The translations under genes and the position numbers were made by a program. Positions 1 through 10,038 of a stretch of 64,000 nt of DNA are shown piece by piece. Under the pieces are notes generated by a model. It saw only the letters and a list, made by a program, of their open reading frames with translations, had not been told where the DNA came from and searched no databases. Positions within the stretch are counted from its first letter, which is position 1. Every line of letters starts with the position of its first letter. The DNA comes from Acuticoccus sediminis (GTDB lineage: Bacteria; Pseudomonadota; Alphaproteobacteria; Rhizobiales; Amorphaceae), in contig NZ_QHHQ01000006.1 in the NCBI RefSeq assembly GCF_003258595.1, forward strand, positions 124,001 to 188,000, given 5' to 3'.

Positions 1-3000
1 CGCTCTCGAAGTCCCAGATGTAGGCGAAATCCTCCTCGCCCGCCGTCGACGCGTTGCCGTCGTCGTAGAACAGGGTGTCGGCCGTCCCGAGCTGGAACGT
101 GTCGCTGCCGTCGCCGCCGCGGAACACGTCCGTCTCGCCGAGGCCCGGCAGCAGCGCCGCCATGTCGACGCCGGAGAGGACGTCGTCCCCGTCGGTCCCG
201 GCGATGATGTCGTTGCCCTCGATCGCGGTCACCGTGAGGTCGTTGAAGGCGACGTCGTAATAGTGCGCGTTGAGATAGATCGACCCGGTCGCCGGCGCCT
301 CGTCGATGGAGAAGGTCTCGACGCCCTGGATCGTCCAGCCCGACGGCTCGGCCGTGCCGGCTTCCCAGATCTTCAGGCTGTACTGGCGGTCGTACAGGCC
401 GACCTGCTCCACCTTCATGCGCAGCTCGTAGGTGACGCCTTCCGCGAGCGGGTTGCGCTGCACCGCGATGGTCTCGCTGAAGTCGTGGTAGGAGGTCAGC
501 TTCACCTTCTTGCCGGTGTAGAAGAACGTCGCGCCCGGCTCGTAGCCCGCGAAGGGCTGGACGCCCAGCCGGTCGTCCTCGGTGTGCCCGCCCCACAGCA
601 TGCCGATGGCGAAGCCGCCACCGTCGCGGCCCCTGGGGTCCACGTTCTGCAGGTCGTGCGTCGTGATGGACATCGTGAGCTCGTAGTTGTCCCACGACTC
701 GTCGCCGAGCACGACGAGCCGGTCGTAGCCGAGCTCAGTCGGGCGGATGCCTGAGCCGTCCGGCTCGATCGCCCACTGGCCGTCGACGATCTGCGCCACG
801 TCCTGGATCGAGCCGACGGCGTCCCAGTCGATGCTGTAGTCTTCCGGCCAGAGGTGGCCGGACTCGTACTCGACCGTGACGTCCCTCGTGTACGTCGACC
901 CATCCGAGTAGGCGGCGGTGATCGTGACGATATCGTCGTTCGGGCTGCCGTCGAGCGCGGCGTAGGCGATGTCGACGTTGAAGTCGCCGGGGTCGTTGAG
1001 CCGCCGAGTGTCCGGGCCGACCGAGAGGGTCTGCGAGGGGCCGTCGTTGAGCTGGTAGGTGAGGCTCGTCAGGCCGTCGGTGACGACGTTGCCGAGGATG
1101 TTGATCCAAGCCTGCGGCTCGCCGACGGCGCCGAACTCCTGCGTGTCGCCGTACCATACGTCGATCGCCGGCCGCACCGCGACGTCCACCGTGCCGACGA
1201 CCTCCTCGATGCCGTCCGTGACGGTGTACTGGAAGCTGTCGATTCCGTTGAAGTTGCCGTTCGGCGTGTAGGTCAGCGTCCCGTCGCCGTTGTCCACCAG
1301 CGTCCCGGAGGCGGGGATGCCAAGGGCGGCGATCGTGAGGGTGTCCCCGTCGACGTCGCTGTCGTTCGCCAGGAGGTCGGCGATCGAGATCGTGATCGCC
1401 CCGCCGGTGGGCGAGAACACGGTATCGTTGACGACCACCGGCGCGTCGTTCACCGGCGTGACCGTGATGTCGACCGTGCCGGCGGTCTCGGCGAGGCCGT
1501 CCGAGACCGTGTAGCTGATGCTGTCGGGCCCGTTGTAGTTCGCGTTCGGCGTATAGACGATCTGGTTGCCGACCAGCTCGACGGTGCCGTGCGCGGCCGT
1601 GCCGACGCCGGTGAGCTGGAGCGTGTCGCCGTCGGCGTCCGAATCGTTGCCGAGCGGCGTGATGACGACGGAGCCGTCCTCGTCGACCGCCACCGCGTCC
1701 GTGCTCGCGGTCGGCGCGGTGTTCTCCACGTCGATCCAGACCGTCGCCGTCGACGTCCGACCGCCTGCCGCAGCGCCCTCGGTGATCGTGTAGGAGAGCT
1801 GACCCACGCCGCTGGTGTTCGACAGGTACGTGTAGGTGCCGTCGCCGTTGTCGGTCACCGTGCCGCGGCCGGTCGAGGAGATGGCGGCGATGCTGAGCGG
1901 ATCGCCGTCGAGGTCGTGGTCGTTGGCGAGGAGGTCGGCTGCGGTGAAGACCAGCGCGGCGCCGACCGAGGCGGCCAGCTCGTCGTCCATCGCCACGGGG
2001 CCGGACGTGACGCCGCCGTCCTCGTTGAGGGTCTGCCCGTCGAGCAGGATGTAGTCCGCCTCGACGACGAAGCCCGGCGCGGTGTGCGCCGTCCCGCCGA
2101 AGAGGCCGGCGCTCGTGATCGAGAGGGCCGAGGTCAGCGTTCCCGCCGTCGTCCAGTCCGACCCGTTGGCCGAGTATTCGAAGAGGTAGCTCTCCCCGCT
2201 GCGGGTGACGCGCAGGAACTCCGCCGCCCCGACGGCAATGGTGACGTTGATCTCGGCGGCCGAGCTTCCGTTCACCGTCTCCGCGGCGAACACCTTCATG
2301 GTGGTGCCGTCGAAGCTCACGTCGAAACGCAGCCAGTTGCTGGCGTCCTGCTCGAACAGGAAGCCCTGCATCTGGGTGCGGGCGCTGGGGGTCGAGAGGA
2401 ACCGCGCGGACATCGAGAAGTCGATATCGGCGATATCCTGCATGTAGCGCACGGCACCGTTGGTGTTCCAGGGGTCGTGCTTGCCGGTGGGGACGGTCAG
2501 CCGCAGGAACGCCTCGCTGCCGTCGGAGGCCAGTTCGGCCGTGCCGTCCGGGCCCTCGAGGCGCCAGTCGGCGTTGGTGATTGCGCCGCTGAAGTCGTCC
2601 GAGACGAAGCCGATCGGCGGGGCCACGTTGATCGCCACCACCCCGTTGGAGCTGAGCGTCCCGTCGCCGATGCTGTAGGTGAAGCCGTCGAGACCCATGT
2701 AGCCGGCGTCGGCGATGTAGGTGAGCGTACCGTTGCCGTTGTTCACCAGTGTGCCGTGGAGCGGATTGGTGAACCCGCCGAAGACCAGCGCGTCGCCATC
2801 CGGGTCGCTGTCGTTGGCGAGGAGTCCGGAGATGGAGATCGTGGTGACTGTGCCGGCGGTGGTGACGACGGTGTCGCGCCCGGCGACCGGGGCGTCGTTC
2901 ACCGGCTCGACGACGACCTCGACGCTCGAGGTCGCGAGCCCGCCGTTGCCGTCCGAGACGATGACGTCGAACGTGTCGGTCCCGGTGAACCCGGCGTCCG

Positions 3001-6000
3001 GGGTATAGGTCAGGACGCCGCCGTTGAGGGAGACCGTGCCGGAGCCGGCCTGCGTGAACGCCTCGACCGTGAGGTTGTCGCCGTTGCCGTCCGTGTCGTT
3101 GGCGAGGACGTCGATCGCGACCGGCGTGCCTTCGTCGGTCGTCAACGTGTCGTCGTTGGCGACGGGCGCCGCGTTGCCGGGCGCCGACACGCCGACCAGC
3201 GCGACCCCTGCAACCTGCGTGACGCCATCGCTGATGAGATAGGTGAAGCGCGCCGTGCCGGCGAAGCCGTTGGCGGGCGTATACGTCAGCGTGCCGTTGC
3301 CGTTGTCGACGAGGGTGCCGCTGTCGGGCTGGCTGAAGCCCGCGAAGGACAGCGGGTCGCCGTCCGGGTCCGCGTCGTTGCCGAGGAGCGTGGCGACGTC
3401 GATGATCAGCGGCGTGTTGGCGCTCGTGCCCAGCGCGTCCGGGGTGGCGACCGGGGCGGCATTGTCCTCCGCGACGATCGGGTCGCTCGACACCTCGAAC
3501 CAGTCCACCTGCGAGGTGAAGCCGGGGACGCTGCCGTCGTAGGTGGTGCTGCCGGCGAACACGCCGACCTCGGTCGGGATGATGTCGCTCGCGGCGGTGT
3601 GCTGCGTCGTCCAGGTCTCGCCGTCGCTGGACGTCTCGAAGATGTAGGTCGAGCCCTCACGGCGGATCCGCAGATACGAGATCTCGCCGGAATCCATGCT
3701 CTTGAAGAGGTCGATGCTGGAATCGCCGTCGTCGATGAAAGCAACGATCAGCCGCAGACCCGACGTCGTGTACGCGAGGTCGTAGCGGATCCAGGTGTCG
3801 ACGTCCTCGACCACGAGCAGCCCGTGCTCCTGGTAGGGCTGCTGCGGTTCGTTGAGGAAGCGGGCCGAGACGTCGAAGTCGCCGTCCTCGACCGACTGCA
3901 GCAGGCGCGGCGAGTTGAGCTGCCGCAGCGCGTCCACCGCGATCCCGGCCGGCGACTCGATCTCGAGGTAGGACTCGCCGCCCGCGGTGTGCAGCGACGC
4001 GCCGCCGGCGAGGCCGGAGAACTCCCAGCCGTCGCCGATGCCGGAGCCCGAGAAGTCATCCGAGAAGCCGCCTGCGCCGGTGCCGCCGACGTCGATGGTG
4101 ACGGTTCCCTGCGCCGTGTCGCGTCCGTCGCCGACCGTGTAGGTGAAGGTGTCCTCGCCGCTGAACCCGGCGGCCGGCGTGTAGAGGAGCGTCCCGTCGC
4201 CCGCGTCGACCAGCGTGCCGGAGAGCGGGTTGGAGAACGAGAGCAGGCTGAGAAGATCGCCGTCGGCGTCGGCGTCGTTGCCGAGCAACGCCGCGATGGA
4301 GATCGAGATCGGGCTCCCGACGTCGGCCGAGAACGCGTCGTCGATGGCGACCGGCAGGGCGTTGATGGCCCCGCCATCCTCGCCCGACAGCGGCGCACCG
4401 GTGTCCATGATGTAGTCGAGCTGCGCCTCGAACCCCTCGAGGCTGACGGCGTAGGCGCCGATATTGTCGGGGAAGACACCCGGATCGAACGTCGCGAGCG
4501 CCTCCCACGTGACGCCGTCCGCCGACGCGCTGACCGTCCAGGTCGCCCCGTCGCTGGTGATGCGGAAGGCGCGGGCGTCGCCGGCGTCGATCGGGGTCTG
4601 GGCGACCACCTCGGCCGACCCGCCGATGTTGACGATGACGATGAGTTGGTAGCCGGCGAGCGTCGACTCGAGGCCGAAGGAGACGTAGTCGCCCGTCGCC
4701 TCGTCGACGGCGATCAGGCCCTGGCCGTCGCCCGGCGCGATGGGCGTCGTCAGGAAGCTCCCGACGATGTCGAACGCGCCCGCGACGCTCTGCAGCGCCG
4801 TGGCGGCCGTGTTGCTGTTCCACAACTCGTTCGAACCGTCCGCGTGCAGCGCGAGGTAGGCCTGGCCGCCCGCGCTCGCGACGTTGACGGAGGTGTCCGG
4901 CGCGTCGCCGACGATCCAGTGCCCCGCCAGCGATCCGCCCGAGAAGTCGTCGGCGGCGATCAGCTCGGCGGTGGGCGTGACCGTCACGGTGAAGGTCGCG
5001 GTGTCGGTCACCGTCCCGTCCGTGATCGTGTACTGGAAGGTGTCCGTCCCGGAGAAGTTCGCAGGCGCCGTGTAGGTGTAGGTCCCGTCGCCGTTGTCGG
5101 TCAGCGTCCCGAACGCGGGGTTGGTCAGCCCGACGAAGCTGATGCTGTCGCCATCGGCGTCCGTGTCGTTCGCCATGAGGTCGTTGACGTCGATGACGAG
5201 GATCCCGTCGGGCGCGACGAGGTTGCCGTCGTCCACCGCGTCGGGTGCCGTGTTCTGCGGCGGGTTGCCGGTGCCGCCGTCGTCGAACGGAACGGTCGAG
5301 ACGTCGAAGGAATCGATCTGCGCGACGAACCCGTCGCTGGAACCCGAGCTGCCGCCCAGGAGACCGACGGCCGCGACCGGCATGACGAAGTTGAAGCTGC
5401 CGCCGAGGGTCCACGTCGCGCCGTCGCTGGAGGTCCAGATGGTCCACGTGTCGCCGGAACGCTCGAGCGTGACGTAAGGCGCCTCACCGCCCGGCAGCGT
5501 GACGCTGAGGAGGGCGGTGGACTTGCCGCCGACCGTCTTGGCCGCGAACAGGCGGAGCTGGCTGCCGTCCGAATAGGTGTCGACGCGGAGCCAGCTCCCG
5601 TCGGACCCCTCGATGGCGAAGCCCTGCATCTCGTAGCGCTGCGTCGGTACCGACAGGAAGTGCGCGGTGACGACGAAGTCGTCGTCCGGCGCGTCCTGCA
5701 TGAGGCGGCCGGCGTTGAGGGTCGTGTTCCAGAAATCGAAGTTTCCGGCGGGCGTCGTGATCTCGAGGATCCCGTCGCCGACGCTGGCGAGGGACGCGCC
5801 CGAGCCCGCCGCGCCCTCGAAGGACCAGTCGGCGGAGATCGTGCCGCCGGAGAAGTCGTCGGAGTCCAGCACCGGGGACGGATCGGGGTCCGGGCCCGGA
5901 TCGCCGGAGGAGACGGTGATGGTGACGGTGGCGCTGTCGGAGTTCGTTCCGTCGGACACCGAGTAGGTGAACGTATCCGTCCCGACGTAGCCGTCGGCGG

Positions 6001-7711
6001 GCGTGTAGGTCAGCGTTCCGTCGCCGTTGTCGGTGAGCGTGCCGTGGAGCGGGCTCGTGGTGCCGCCGAACACCAGCGCGTCGCCGTCCGCGTCGGTGTC
6101 GTTGGCGAGGAGGTCGGCGACCGCGATGAGGATGCCCCCGGGACCGGAGGCGAGGGCATCGTCGACGGCGTCCGGCGGCGAGCTCGCATCGACCCCGTCC
6201 TCCATCGTGATGGGATCGGAGCCGATCTCGAACCAGTCCACCTCGGTGACGAAGCCGCCGCTGGTGGCGGTGCTGCCGCCGAGGAGGCCGACGCCCGTGA
6301 CCTCGATCGCGAAATTGAAGCTGCCCCCGGTGATCCAGGACTGGCCGTCCAGCGAGTAGGACACCGTCCAGGTGTCGCCGACCCGCTCCAGTGCGAGATA
6401 GGGGGCGATGTCGCCGGCGACACGCACGCTGAGAAGCGTGTTCGACGTGCCGTCGACCGTGCTTGCCGCGAAGAGCGTGAGCTTCTTGCCGTCGGAAAAG
6501 GTGTCGACGCGCATCGACCGCCCGTCGGCGCCCTCGACGACGAAGCCCTGCAGCTCGTGCTTCTCGCTCGGGACGGAGAGGAAGCGCGCCTTGAGGACGA
6601 AGTCCTCGTCCGGAGCGTCCTGCACCAGCCGGCCGGCGTTCTGCGTGCCGTTCCAGAAGTCGTAGTTGCCGGACGGGGTGGTGATGCGAAGGACCTCGTC
6701 GGCGCCGACGTCGGCGAGTGTCGCCGTCGCGCCCGCCGCGCTCTTGAAGGTCCAGACCGACGACAGCGAATCGCCGGCGAAGTCGTCGGACACGACTTCG
6801 GCGGCGATGGGCCCGGTCCCGTCGGACACGCTGACGGTGACGGTTGCGGTGTCGGTCACCGACCCGTCGGAGATGGTGTAGGTGAAGGTGTCCGTTCCGA
6901 CGAACCCGGCCGGGGGCGTATAGGTGAGGGTGCCGTCGCCGTTGTCGATGAGCGTGCCGCTCGCCGGCGTGTCGGCGCCGACGAAGGTGAGGGGGCCGTC
7001 GTCGGTGTCGTTCGCCATCAGGTCGGCGATCGCGATCACGATGCCGTCGGGGCCCGACGCCACGGCATCGTCGCCGGCGACCGGGTCGACCGTGGCCGGC
7101 GTGCCGCCGTCCTCGCTGACCAGCGGGTCGGAGGCGATCTCGAACCAGTCCACCTCGGCGGTGAAGCCGTCGCCCGAGCCGGCGCTCCCGCCCATCAGGC
7201 CGACGCCCGTCACGTCCATGGCGACGGTGAAGCTGCCGCCCGTGGTCCACGTGGCGCCGTCGTTGGAATAGAGGACCGTCCACACGTCGCCCGCGCGTTC
7301 GAGCGACAGGAAGGGCGCCTGGCCTTCGGGAATGCGCACCTTCAGGAGGGTGGTGGACGTGCCGCCGGTGGTGCTGGCGGCGAAGAGCCAGAGCGCCTTG
7401 CCGTCGGAATAGGTGTCGACCCGGAGCCAGTCACTCCCGGCGCCTTCGATCACGAAACCTTGAATTTCGTAGCGCTCCGTCGGGATCGACAGGAAGCGGG
7501 CAGTAATCACGAAGTCTTCATCAGGCGACGCCTGGACGAGGCGTCCGGCATTGGTCGCCGTTCCCCAGAAATCGTAGTTCCCGGTGGGAGTCGTGATCCG
7601 CAGGATATCGTCGTCGCCGACGGTCGCGAGGCCGGCGCTCGCGCCGGCGGCACTCTTGAAGGTCCACCCTTCGAACAGCACGCCGCCGGAGAAGTCGTCG
7701 GAGGCACTCAT
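1..7711 (-). CDS. Giant modular RTX-like secreted protein (LamG-like and cadherin-like repeats), 3' end outside window
   Basis: The frame is open from ATG at 7711 to the left edge, about 2570 codons; frame was checked near 7700, 2839 and 250. The protein has no signal peptide (MSASDDFSGG...). It alternates concanavalin/LamG-like (DUF1349-like) modules, each opening with a DDFSGG-type motif, with cadherin-like Tandem-95 modules (LLANDxDxDGD ... TLTYTP..GF.G.D.F.Y...DG). I count six LamG-like and ten cadherin-like units, then a further lectin-like domain (about 860-270) and, at about 200-60, an RTX-like stretch (GNDIIAGTDGDDVLSG and FRGGDGSDTF). Family knowledge: such proteins are exported by type I secretion through a C-terminal signal and act as adhesins or matrix proteins. 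Divergent exopolysaccharide genes fit a biofilm role, which is inference. The long plus-strand frame over it is an antisense shadow. Confidence 0.9.
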   Translation of the reverse strand, partial: MSASDDFSGGVLFEGWTFKSAAGASAGLATVGDDDILRITTPTGNYDFWGTATNAGRLVQASPDEDFVITARFLSIPTERYEIQGFVIEGAGSDWLRVDTYSDGKALWLFAASTTGGTSTTLLKVRIPEGQAPFLSLERAGDVWTVLYSNDGATWTTGGSFTVAMDVTGVGLMGGSAGSGDGFTAEVDWFEIASDPLVSEDGGTPATVDPVAGDDAVASGPDGIVIAIADLMANDTDDGPLTFVGADTPASGTLIDNGDGTLTYTPPAGFVGTDTFTYTISDGSVTDTATVTVSVSDGTGPIAAEVVSDDFAGDSLSSVWTFKSAAGATATLADVGADEVLRITTPSGNYDFWNGTQNAGRLVQDAPDEDFVLKARFLSVPSEKHELQGFVVEGADGRSMRVDTFSDGKKLTLFAASTVDGTSNTLLSVRVAGDIAPYLALERVGDTWTVSYSLDGQSWITGGSFNFAIEVTGVGLLGGSTATSGGFVTEVDWFEIGSDPITMEDGVDASSPPDAVDDALASGPGGILIAVADLLANDTDADGDALVFGGTTSPLHGTLTDNGDGTLTYTPADGYVGTDTFTYSVSDGTNSDSATVTITVSSGDPGPDPDPSPVLDSDDFSGGTISADWSFEGAAGSGASLASVGDGILEITTPAGNFDFWNTTLNAGRLMQDAPDDDFVVTAHFLSVPTQRYEMQGFAIEGSDGSWLRVDTYSDGSQLRLFAAKTVGGKSTALLSVTLPGGEAPYVTLERSGDTWTIWTSSDGATWTLGGSFNFVMPVAAVGLLGGSSGSSDGFVAQIDSFDVSTVPFDDGGTGNPPQNTAPDAVDDGNLVAPDGILVIDVNDLMANDTDADGDSISFVGLTNPAFGTLTDNGDGTYTYTAPANFSGTDTFQYTITDGTVTDTATFTVTVTPTAELIAADDFSGGSLAGHWIVGDAPDTSVNVASAGGQAYLALHADGSNELWNSNTAATALQSVAGAFDIVGSFLTTPIAPGDGQGLIAVDEATGDYVSFGLESTLAGYQLIVIVNIGGSAEVVAQTPIDAGDARAFRITSDGATWTVSASADGVTWEALATFDPGVFPDNIGAYAVSLEGFEAQLDYIMDTGAPLSGEDGGAINALPVAIDDAFSADVGSPISISIAALLGNDADADGDLLSLLSFSNPLSGTLVDAGDGTLLYTPAAGFSGEDTFTYTVGDGRDTAQGTVTIDVGGTGAGGFSDDFSGSGIGDGWEFSGLAGGASLHTAGGESYLEIESPAGIAVDALRQLNSPRLLQSVEDGDFDVSARFLNEPQQPYQEHGLLVVEDVDTWIRYDLAYTTSGLRLIVAFIDDGDSSIDLFKSMDSGEISYLRIRREGSTYIFETSSDGETWTTQHTAASDIIPTEVGVFAGSTTYDGSVPGFTSQVDWFEVSSDPIVAEDNAAPVATPDALGTSANTPLIIDVATLLGNDADPDGDPLSFAGFSQPDSGTLVDNGNGTLTYTPANGFAGTARFTYLISDGVTQVAGVALVGVSAPGNAAPVANDDTLTTDEGTPVAIDVLANDTDGNGDNLTVEAFTQAGSGTVSLNGGVLTYTPDAGFTGTDTFDVIVSDGNGGLATSSVEVVVEPVNDAPVAGRDTVVTTAGTVTTISISGLLANDSDPDGDALVFGGFTNPLHGTLVNNGNGTLTYIADAGYMGLDGFTYSIGDGTLSSNGVVAINVAPPIGFVSDDFSGAITNADWRLEGPDGTAELASDGSEAFLRLTVPTGKHDPWNTNGAVRYMQDIADIDFSMSARFLSTPSARTQMQGFLFEQDASNWLRFDVSFDGTTMKVFAAETVNGSSAAEINVTIAVGAAEFLRVTRSGESYLFEYSANGSDWTTAGTLTSALSITSAGLFGGTAHTAPGFVVEADYILLDGQTLNEDGGVTSGPVAMDDELAASVGAALVFTAADLLANDHDLDGDPLSIAAISSTGRGTVTDNGDGTYTYLSNTSGVGQLSYTITEGAAAGGRTSTATVWIDVENTAPTASTDAVAVDEDGSVVITPLGNDSDADGDTLQLTGVGTAAHGTVELVGNQIVYTPNANYNGPDSISYTVSDGLAETAGTVDITVTPVNDAPVVVNDTVFSPTGGAITISIADLLANDSDVDGDTLTIAALGIPASGTLVDNGDGTLTYTPNGNFNGIDSFQYTVTDGIEEVVGTVDVAVRPAIDVWYGDTQEFGAVGEPQAWINILGNVVTDGLTSLTYQLNDGPSQTLSVGPDTRRLNDPGDFNVDIAYAALDGSPNDDIVTITAAYSDGSTYTRDVTVEYESGHLWPEDYSIDWDAVGSIQDVAQIVDGQWAIEPDGSGIRPTELGYDRLVVLGDESWDNYELTMSITTHDLQNVDPRGRDGGGFAIGMLWGGHTEDDRLGVQPFAGYEPGATFFYTGKKVKLTSYHDFSETIAVQRNPLAEGVTYELRMKVEQVGLYDRQYSLKIWEAGTAEPSGWTIQGVETFSIDEAPATGSIYLNAHYYDVAFNDLTVTAIEGNDIIAGTDGDDVLSGVDMAALLPGLGETDVFRGGDGSDTFQLGTADTLFYDDGNASTAGEEDFAYIWDFES
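4980..7711 (-). repeat. Three tandem about 0.9-kb composite modules inside the giant gene
   Basis: The DDF(S/A)G motif that opens each LamG-like module falls at 7699, 6787 and 5860, giving periods of 912 and 927 nt. Each unit is one LamG-like plus one cadherin-like domain. Units share long near-identical protein stretches (for example ..NAGRLVQ.(S/A)PDEDFV..ARFLS(I/V)P in units 1 and 2), suggesting recent internal duplication. The fourth LamG-like unit, beginning near 4957, is clearly more diverged. Confidence 0.75.
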
Positions 7712-8246
7712 CGCTCAAGCCCCGTAATGGAGAAAATCGGAACCAGTCCACAGAGCGTATTCGGGGGCCTCTTCGCGGCTTTGAATCCGCCGCGCTTCGG
7801 CGCAGGACCGTACAGTCCCGCACCGTTGGGGTCGAAACGCCCCATGTTGAGCCTCAAAAACGTCGACGCACCAAATTTGCCGGCCAGAAATATATGAAGA
7901 AACGTCCATTTTACTAACAATTTGTGGCGAAAGTGGTGATGCGGTTCTGGTCGTAGTATGAAATCTATAAGGTTTCCATGTGCAGTCAATTCAGGAAAAG
8001 GTTTAGTTTGCTTTTCAGGGAACCCCTGGTTGGCTGGATTCGGTTGTTTGAAGGTCTGTGCCGAACGAGAAGTTGTCCCGATGGCGCTCAGGAAGGACTC
8101 GACCCGTCGTTGAGCGGTGAACTCTCGGTTGGAGGTTCGGAAAACTAAATTATCCGGTAAATTGACTTATGTTTCTGCGGGGAACACCGTGGCGCCGTGA
8201 TTTGATTGAACGCGATCGTTCTTACTTTCTGATTTCGGAGGAGCGC
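7712..8246. promoter_or_regulatory. AT-richer divergent intergenic region between the giant gene and the polysaccharide genes
   Basis: About 535 bp with no convincing coding frame and markedly lower GC than its surroundings (notably 7870-8170). It must hold the promoter of the giant minus-strand gene and probably that of the divergent sugar transferase gene. I could not assign specific -35/-10 boxes. A small inverted repeat GAAAAG/CTTTTC lies at 7995-8016. Confidence 0.5.
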
Positions 8247-8990
8247 ATGAGGGGTCACCGCCATGAATTTCGGGGCGCCGACGCGCCGGCGGATGTCCTT
8301 TCGATGGGCGGGTCCACGGCGGTGGCGGCCTCCGCTTCGCCACAATTTCAACCCGTTCCCGCCTTGCCCCGCGAGGCGGACCATCAGGACACCATCCCTT
8401 CGGGTGAACTTCTGTTCCGTATCCGCGACCTGGTGCTCGCCACCGTTCTGGTCGTCGCCCTGGCGCCGCTGTTCGCGCTGATCGCCCTCGCCATCAAGCT
8501 CGATTCGTCCGGCCCGGTGTTCTTTCGACAACAGCGCGGCGGGCTTGGCGGCAAGGCCTTCACGTGCCTCAAGTTCCGCTCCATGCACGTCCTCGAGGAC
8601 GGGCCGGAGGTGCGGTGCGCCGAGCGCAAGGACAAGCGTGTCACCCGCATCGGGCACTTCCTGCGCCGCTCGAGCCTCGACGAATTGCCGCAGCTTTTCA
8701 ACGTCCTGCACGGCGACATGTCGCTCGTCGGCCCGCGTCCGCACGCTCTGGCGCACGACCGCGAGTATGCACGCACCATCCCGAGCTACACCGAGCGCTT
8801 TCGTGTGAAGCCGGGCATGACCGGGCTGGCCCAGATCCTCGACCTGCGCGGCGAGGTCAATGACGACATCAAGATCACCGGCCGTGTGGCCGCGGATGTC
8901 CACTACGTCGAGCGTCGGAGTCTGATGCTGGACTTTGTCATCATGGCGATGACGCCGATTATGTTGGTTTTCTGTCGTTCTGCGTACTGA
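8247..8990 (+). CDS. Undecaprenyl-phosphate sugar-1-phosphate transferase (ExoY/WcaJ C-terminal type)
   Basis: Polyprenyl glycosylphosphotransferase that would load the first sugar phosphate onto undecaprenyl phosphate at the cytoplasmic membrane. Seen: one hydrophobic segment (LVLATVLVVALAPLFALIAL), then the family signature KFRSM...D, RVTRIGHFLRRSSLDELPQ, NVLHGDMSLVGPRP, and Y..R..VKPGMTGLAQ. It is the short ExoY-like form without the four extra N-terminal TM helices of WcaJ. I chose ATG 8247 because GGAGGA lies at 8237-8242 just upstream; the frame extends to ATG 8169, which has no visible ribosome site. It starts a plus-strand set with the two genes downstream. Substrate sugar (glucose or galactose) cannot be told. 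Confidence 0.9.
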   Translation: MRGHRHEFRGADAPADVLSMGGSTAVAASASPQFQPVPALPREADHQDTIPSGELLFRIRDLVLATVLVVALAPLFALIALAIKLDSSGPVFFRQQRGGLGGKAFTCLKFRSMHVLEDGPEVRCAERKDKRVTRIGHFLRRSSLDELPQLFNVLHGDMSLVGPRPHALAHDREYARTIPSYTERFRVKPGMTGLAQILDLRGEVNDDIKITGRVAADVHYVERRSLMLDFVIMAMTPIMLVFCRSAY

Positions 8991-9016
8991 GATTACTAGA
9001 AGTCAGTAGGAATACC

Positions 9017-9502
9017 ATGGCGAACACACGCAAGAAGGTTTTAGCTGTGGCCTCCGGCGGGGGACATTGGGTCCAGTTGCTTCGGCTGCGTCAATCGTGG
9101 TCCCAGTGCGCGGTCACGTATGTGACGACGACGCCGGATTTCAAAAGCGAGATGCTCGAGGACGCCCGCCTTCGCGGTGAGCCCGAGCCCGACTACATCG
9201 TCGTTCCCGAAGCGAACCGCTGGCAGAAGCTGCGGCTCATGAAGCTCCTCGGCCAGATCGCCATGATCGTGCTGACCAAGCGGCCGGACGTCGTCATCTC
9301 CACCGGCGCCGCGCCCGGCTACTTCGCGCTGCGGTTCGCGCGTCTCCTCGGCGCCAAGACCATCTGGATCGATTCCATCGCCAACGCGGACGAGCTCTCC
9401 CTCTCCGGCCAGCGCATCGGCCCGCACGCCGACGTCTGGCTGACCCAGTGGGAGGACCTCTCCACGCCCGGCGGACCCCGCTTCTGGGGGGCGGTGATAT
9501 GA
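9017..9502 (+). CDS. Alg14/PssD-like glycosyltransferase subunit
   Basis: 161 aa, the usual size for the Alg14/PssD/EpsE half of a split GT28-type glycosyltransferase. Seen: the N-terminal glycine loop VASGGGHWVQLLRLR, a following hydrophobic strand pattern, and PDVVISTGAAPGYF, the family's conserved second motif. Family knowledge: Alg14 anchors to the membrane and binds the acceptor while the Alg13 partner binds the nucleotide sugar. The stop codon overlaps the ATG of the partner gene (ATGA at 9499-9502), so the two are translationally coupled. Role inferred: adds an early sugar to the lipid-linked exopolysaccharide unit begun by the upstream transferase. Confidence 0.88.
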   Translation: MANTRKKVLAVASGGGHWVQLLRLRQSWSQCAVTYVTTTPDFKSEMLEDARLRGEPEPDYIVVPEANRWQKLRLMKLLGQIAMIVLTKRPDVVISTGAAPGYFALRFARLLGAKTIWIDSIANADELSLSGQRIGPHADVWLTQWEDLSTPGGPRFWGAVI

Positions 9503-10038
9503 TCTTCCTGACCTTGGGCACGCACCAGCCGTTCGACCGGCTGGTGGAAGGGGTCGACCGCTGGTGCGCCGCCAACCCGGATGCGCGCGTGATCGGTCAG
9601 GTCCCGCTGGAACGCGGCAGCTACCACCCGAAGCACTTCGAGACGATGCCGCATCTCCACATCAACGAGTACCGCGCGCTGTTCCAGAAGTCCGAGTTCA
9701 TCGTCGCGCATGCGGGGATGGGGTCGATCATCACGGCGCTGTGCCTGTCGCGGCCGATCGTGATCTTCCCGCGCCGGGCCGACCTGCGCGAGCAGCGCAA
9801 CGACCACCAGCTCGCGACCGTGCGGCGCTTCCGCGGCAAGACGGGCGTCCACGTCGCGGAGGAGGTCGAAACGCTGTTCGACGCGATGGACACCCTGCAC
9901 GGCGCGGCCAGACAGGCGGCCGCCCCGTGCGCGGACGGCGCGGGCAACGCGGCGGCGAGCCAGTTTGCCGACCCGGCCTTCGTCGCCGCGCTGCGCGACG
10001 TCATCGCGGCGGGCGCGGGCCCCCGGTCCGTCAACTAG
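9499..10038 (+). CDS. Alg13/PssE-like glycosyltransferase subunit (GT28 C-terminal domain)
   Basis: 179 aa from ATG 9499, which overlaps the Alg14-like stop as ATGA; the frame extends upstream to 9448 but MIFLTLGTH is the canonical start of Alg13/PssE proteins (V/IFVTxGT). Seen: the donor-binding motif FIVAHAGMGSIITALCLSRPIVIFPR, matching the GT28 nucleotide-sugar site, followed by EQRNDHQ. It would pair with the preceding Alg14-like protein as one heterodimeric transferase. The C-terminal 40 residues are alanine-rich and poorly conserved-looking. Confidence 0.88.
   Translation: MIFLTLGTHQPFDRLVEGVDRWCAANPDARVIGQVPLERGSYHPKHFETMPHLHINEYRALFQKSEFIVAHAGMGSIITALCLSRPIVIFPRRADLREQRNDHQLATVRRFRGKTGVHVAEEVETLFDAMDTLHGAARQAAAPCADGAGNAAASQFADPAFVAALRDVIAAGAGPRSVN

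Noticed and set aside
854-7897. 2347-codon open frame on the plus strand
   Set aside because: It is antisense to the giant repeat gene. Its translation is Arg/Val/Asp-rich without any domain, whereas the minus strand gives clear LamG-like and cadherin-like modules. High GC and repeat structure keep the antisense frame open.
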